64,000 nucleotides of DNA from Labia minor (Eukaryota; Arthropoda; Insecta; Dermaptera; Spongiphoridae). Position 1 is the stretch's first letter; every line of letters begins with the position of its first letter. The DNA lies in contig OY720345.1 in assembly GCA_963082975.1 (NCBI GenBank), forward strand, positions 58,820,528-58,884,527, given 5' to 3'. This document shows, in pieces, positions 60,901 through 64,000 of the stretch. Under the pieces are notes generated by a model. It saw only the letters and a list, made by a program, of their open reading frames with translations, had not been told where the DNA came from and did not search any database. The position numbers and the translations under genes were made by a program.

Positions 60901-63852
60901 GGATTTTCACAATTTTTAAATTGCAGCTAGAAAATTTACACATATAGATAAAAAGAGTAATGTTTTATATGTAATATATTTATTTAAAGAAAGATAAAAA
61001 AATTAAAACAAAAATTGCATCGAGCAGATTTGTAGTCAACCCTGGTAAAATGCTTTCACACTTCAATCTTCGGCGGAGACACAGGGCCGGTTTTAGATAT
61101 ATTTCTAGTGTAAGCGAACAACATTCCGGCGCCCCCCCCCCCCTAAAAAACCTAATAGGTGGTAAGGATTATCCCTCGATACATTAAAAAATCCGAGTAA
61201 ATATAAATGCTTCAAAATGACGGAAACTTGGGAAATATGAATAAACATAAAGGTTTAATTATTAGCTTATATTAAACATGCTCCCCTTATTTATTGAATT
61301 TAGCACTTAAAATTAAAAAAAAATATTACATATATAAAATTAATTAAGTGTGAACAAATAAATAAATACAACAGTCTGTTTTAAAGAAACTATACAATTT
61401 ATTTACTTGTTGCTTTTATATAAAACTAAGTTCAGTAAGAAGTTGTATCTCATCCGTAATTTTTTGCGGCCACTCTCCACAGTCCATCGGTAGTAGCATT
61501 TACAGAAGCTGTTGTAACAGTATCGTCCTTGTCCAGCATCGTTGATGAAGTTGAAACCGTAATAAATTTGTGTAGTTTGATTGTATTTTATCTTCTTTTG
61601 CGTGCTGCAGTTTTTTTGCCGTTGAAAGACCCAGAGGGCTTTTTACTACTACTGCCAGCACAGTACTAGACATAACGTTACGCTTAATAAACAACGAAGC
61701 ACTAGAATGCGAATTTAAGCGGCATTTCGTTTTCTATGATTAGGATCGAACGATACAATGTCACTATAACGCATGACAAGAGGCAGTAGATGACCGAGTC
61801 ACTGAGTGACGCGAGGGTCGCGAGGCTCGACGGAGGAGTGGGGCGTCTGCTGGACGAGTCCAAGTAGAAGTTAGAAGGGGCCTGACGGAGTCCAAGTAGA
61901 TAAGTTGACCTGTGGCCAGGTCCAAACCGACCGACGGTTTGAAATAAATTAATTTCCAGCTACAGAAACAATTTCAAATAATTTTAATATATCTATTAAT
62001 GTAATAAAAAACAGATATGGATTTCCAGCTACAGAAACAATTTCAAATAATTTTAATATATCTATTAATGTAATAAAAAACAGATATGGATACATAAATA
62101 ATAAATATAAACATTTTTAATTTTATTTTATTTATAATATATATGCAAGACCAGGCTGTGACGTCATGAATGGCTGGATGACGTCATATAATTTTAAATC
62201 GAGAAAAACTAATAAATATGATTTTTCTCGAGAATAAAACCAATACAAAGTGCATGATTCGTGGTGATATATAAAAAAATCTCCTTTGGTGTGAAAATAA
62301 CCCTTCCCTTCCTATCGTCGATCGCTAATACTACCACTTCCGGTTTCCGGAATTGCACCAAAAGTTGATCAATTCATCCCACTGATGCATTAAGTAAATA
62401 TACCAAATTTCATCAAAATCGGTTGAGCCATTCAGGCTGTACACATCTATACGGACGGACAGACGGACGGACAGACATCATGCTAAAAATACTTTTTTAC
62501 CGACCGACGATAGTAAGGGAGGTATTGTTCTGTTAAGAAAATGCATGATTCGTGGAGATATGTAAAAATCTCCACATGTGAAATTTGGTGTGAAAACAAT
62601 ACCTCCCTTACTATCGTCGGTCGATAAAAAATGTCAGGCACCCCTCCGTTATTACCGACCGACGATAGTAAGGGAGGTATTGTTTTCACACCAAATTTCA
62701 CATGTGGAGATTTTTACATATCTCCACGAATCATGCATTTTCTAAACAGAAAAAAGTATTTTTAGCATGATGTCTGTCCGTCCGTCTGTCCGTCGAGCCT
62801 CGCGTCTTAAAATTATTTGAAATTGTTTCTGTAGCTGGAAATTAATTTACTTCAAACCGTTCGGACCTGGCCACAGGTCAACTTATTATTATTAGTGATT
62901 AAATGAAGTATGAGTATGCGAAAGGGTCCTGCCTGCGATATACGACTTGCACTAACTTATTACACCTAGAATTTGGCAATGTAAATCAACTTCAACCTCT
63001 AGCCTTCTTCTGAACATTGGAGAGCACTTAGGCGCCTCGGCGCCCCCTTTAGCTTAGCGCCCTACTTTGCTTACCCCTTAAACCGGCCCTGCGGAGACGT
63101 TTTATATATTTATAATTATAATATATATATTTTATATATTTAAATTTAAATATTAAGATTGAACGGGCGTGTTTAGAACGGAAGGTCTCAACTCTCAACG
63201 AAATGTCCACATGACCAAATGACCAAATAGCCGAAATAGCGTCGGCTGGTCGGCTGCTTGGCTCAAAGGTCAGGAGAAGAGAGAGGACATTCTGCTGTCT
63301 TCTTGTCGGTTCGGGTGGTGGCTGCTAGTATCGATACATTTTTAGTGTCTCTAGTCATGATACTTCATACATAAACTAGCCTCTCGAAATGACTTATGTT
63401 CATTTTCTCATTGAAAAACCCCGAGACTTTTCAGCCCATGTAGTATATATATGAAAATTATATAATATAAATATCTTTATTTTTATAGCTACATCAAAAT
63501 TTGGAACTTCATGTAGAAAATGCAATTCTCCATTACTTAAAACATCCACATTTCCTTGCCATGTATAATTGATTAGTGGTACATTGTTAGGATAATCCTC
63601 ACAATTCTCTGCTTCCAAATGCTCAACAATCAAATCTTTATTCTGAAAAAAATTAATACGTTAGTTGTTTCTTGATTAACTTTAAATTAAATAATTCTTA
63701 TTTTTCTAAAAATCATTTAAAATATATGTGATATTTTAAAATGAATATTTTCAGGTTCTTAAAAATTATTTATTTACCTTTGGAAGTGAAAGTGACAAAG
63801 TAATTGCAGTATAAACGATGCATGTTAATAAAAAATGATATAAAATTTTCAT
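57763..63852 (-). CDS. Secreted DUF1091/ML-like protein, 176 residues, four exons
   Basis: Reading from 63852 leftward, exons 63852-63778, 63642-63493, 60279-60121 and 57909-57763 contain 25, 50, 53 and 48 codons plus stop. Every junction is phase 0 and GT-AG. The product starts MKILYHFLLTCIVYTAI, a signal peptide of about 21 residues. It has an NYT glycosylation site at 50 and cysteines at 39, 83, 91, 168 and 171. The end pattern (FPVQKG at 124-129, RGIWKILI, then CFQC) resembles DUF1091/MD-2-related lipid-recognition proteins, which are secreted and thought to bind lipids. Family assignment is inference; the exon structure is seen directly. Intron 2 (3.2 kb) contains a four-deep TE nest; intron 3 holds a mariner and a MITE. 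Nothing shows how it is regulated. Confidence 0.72.
58013..58709 (+). mobile_element. Mariner-type element with GGGTGATTTTT ends, in intron 3
   Basis: Ends AAGGGTGATTTTTCTTT and AAAAAATCACCCAT are inverted with TA on both sides (58011-58012, 58710-58711). The plus strand encodes transposase pieces: MWFHQDMLHSS (second catalytic Asp in HQD), LDYFLWGYVKWLVY (after the third Asp position) and NTIEALQDNITRVNRGIQAE with MLKKV. Frames are broken. The minus ORFs across it are shadows. Confidence 0.78.
59017..59227. mobile_element. MITE with TAGGGTGACC ends and perfect TSD TGTATAAG
   Basis: Ends TAGGGTGACCAAAAGTCCCG and GAAATGGTCACCCTA are inverted. TGTATAAG lies on both sides (59009-59016, 59228-59235). 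Same family as 53660, in opposite orientation. Internal CGGGACAGCCTATTGTCCCG forms a stem. Lies in intron 3 of the secreted-protein gene. Confidence 0.88.
59236..60120 (-). other. Intron 3 sequence without recognised elements
   Basis: AT-rich. 59365-59460 resembles 57935-58010 (TTAAAATTATCTAATTATTG), a small local duplication within the same intron. Confidence 0.4.
60121..60279 (-). CDS. Secreted protein exon 3
   Basis: The acceptor CATTTTTAG opens FKYKVWKCSTRLFNRCSF, which carries two cysteines. It continues through an amphipathic Glu/Lys-rich stretch to LKLVFPVQK, with a strong donor AAAAA|GTAAGT. It lies just 40 bases from the end of the inserted mariner, so the insertion narrowly missed the acceptor. 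Confidence 0.7.
60766..60917. repeat. Foldback inside the second-level hAT
   Basis: GAAAATCCCAGTTAAATGAA at the left and TTCATTTAACTGGGATTTTC at the right are exact inverses. Pairing continues inward less perfectly (AGGTAAAACTGAC against GTTGGTTTTATCTCC). Confidence 0.75.
61082..63091 (-). mobile_element. Third nest level: hAT element, TSD CGGAGACA/CGGAGACG
   Basis: Ends CAGGGCCGGTTT and AAACCGGCCCTG are perfect inverses. The flanking octamers differ at the last base (61074-61081, 63092-63099). On the minus strand near 61640-61500, SSSKKPSGSFNGKK resembles the N-terminus of ZMYM1-like hAT transposases, followed by a stop. Without the inner repeat it is ~1.0 kb. The 64-codon minus ORF is the same region in another frame. 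Confidence 0.82.
61902..62884. repeat. Fourth nest level: composite family B repeat, copy B4
   Basis: Ends AAGTTGACCTGTGGCCAGGT and ACCTGGCCACAGGTCAACTT are inverses and the similarity runs inward for ~80 bases. The interior contains two opposite-facing copies of the CCGACGATAGTAAGGGAGG end, so it looks like two family B units joined tail to tail. A ~68-bp segment is tandemly duplicated (~61951-62090). Two TGACGTCA octamers lie at 62160-62187. Confidence 0.83.
63493..63642 (-). CDS. Secreted protein exon 2
   Basis: The acceptor TTTTTTCAG opens NKDLIVEHLEAENCED and the exon ends at ELHFLHEVPNFD with donor GAT|GTAGCT. The open frame runs on past the donor into the terminal repeat of the inserted mariner, and that extension is not part of the protein. 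Confidence 0.65.
63778..63852 (-). CDS. Secreted protein exon 1: signal peptide
   Basis: ATG at 63852 opens MKILYHFLLT CIVYTAITLS followed by LSLPK. The hydrophobic core spans residues 4-19. Donor CCAAAG|GTAAAT. The exon is too short to stand out as an ORF. Confidence 0.68.
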
Positions 63853-64000
63853 TTTTGATGACCATCTATGGTATCTACAGGTAATAGTATATAAATGAAT
63901 TTCATACAAACACCGGTTATATATTCAATATTTAAATAACAAGGAAATCTATTGTAAAAATAAATTATTTCATTATTAATACATAATAATACCTTTCATT

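Larger units (their letters stand above)
60583..63353. mobile_element. Second nest level: hAT element, TSD GTCATGAT
   Basis: Ends TAGGGACAC and GTGTCTCTA are inverted, and GTCATGAT flanks both sides perfectly (60575-60582, 63354-63361). Rich in ATCGATA motifs near both ends. About 750 bp after removing the inner insertion. No coding capacity seen. Confidence 0.82.
60320..63443 (-). mobile_element. Outermost nest level: deleted mariner in intron 2
   Basis: Ends CTACATGGGCTGAGAAGTCC and (reverse complement of the right end) CTACATGGGCTGAAAAGTCT match, with TA on both sides (60318-60319, 63444-63445). On the minus strand, after the insertion at 60583, a transposase start reads MKKSEYRVLIKYCFLMGKTY and then runs straight into the TIR after ~50 codons. 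Without the insertions the element is ~345 bp, a short deletion derivative. Confidence 0.85.

Noticed and set aside
62483-62701. 72-codon minus ORF
   Set aside because: Translation of family B repeat sequence.
1-64000. CRISPR arrays, bacterial operons, viral genomes
   Set aside because: Repeats here are interspersed or microsatellite, with no regularly spaced unique spacers; the genes have introns; no viral gene set was seen.

Overview
This is a very AT-rich, intron-rich eukaryotic nuclear window, roughly three quarters A+T by eye. Most of it is transposable-element (TE) sequence in many states of decay. The two genes that can be read, the mix of mariner, hAT, non-LTR, SINE and Helitron-like elements, and the GT-AG introns all point to an arthropod, most likely an insect. 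A hemipteran would fit, but the sequence does not prove the order. There are no bacterial operons, CRISPR arrays or viral genomes.

Two spliced genes can be reconstructed. The first, on the + strand (35678-48407, five coding exons, 503 residues), is a rhodopsin-family GPCR of the Moody/Tre1 type. It has an NRY motif in place of DRY, NPIIY in TM7, and a very long Ser/Gly-rich third intracellular loop spread over three exons. A second donor near its 3' end and a plausible exon at 49422 would give an alternative C-tail. The second gene, on the - strand (63852-57763), was not visible as a single ORF. Its four exons join in phase to a 176-residue secreted protein with a signal peptide, five cysteines in the predicted mature part and a layout like DUF1091/ML-type (MD-2-related) lipid-recognition proteins.

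Layout. 1-35 kb: AT-rich non-coding DNA with TE relics. These include five copies of a ~600-bp repeat (family A), LINE 3' ends with (AGAT)n tails, tRNA-derived SINEs, mariner deletion derivatives, hAT MITEs with 8-bp target duplications, a candidate solo LTR, a long foldback and a few exon-like islands. 35.4-49.7 kb: the moody-like receptor, with LINE, mariner and Helitron-like pieces in its first intron. 51.2-57.5 kb: a block of hAT elements, several nested, including one with a decayed ZMYM1-like transposase. 57.7-63.9 kb: the secreted-protein gene. Its second intron holds four TEs nested inside one another, a mariner, two hATs and a family-B repeat. The first three levels can be ordered by their target-site duplications; the fourth by position and its terminal repeats.

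The most unusual observation is that at least eight hAT-type MITEs with different terminal inverted repeats share one internal core (around AGARCCATATTGAAAAA followed by a U/A-rich stretch). Either ends have been exchanged around a conserved centre, or that centre has a function.
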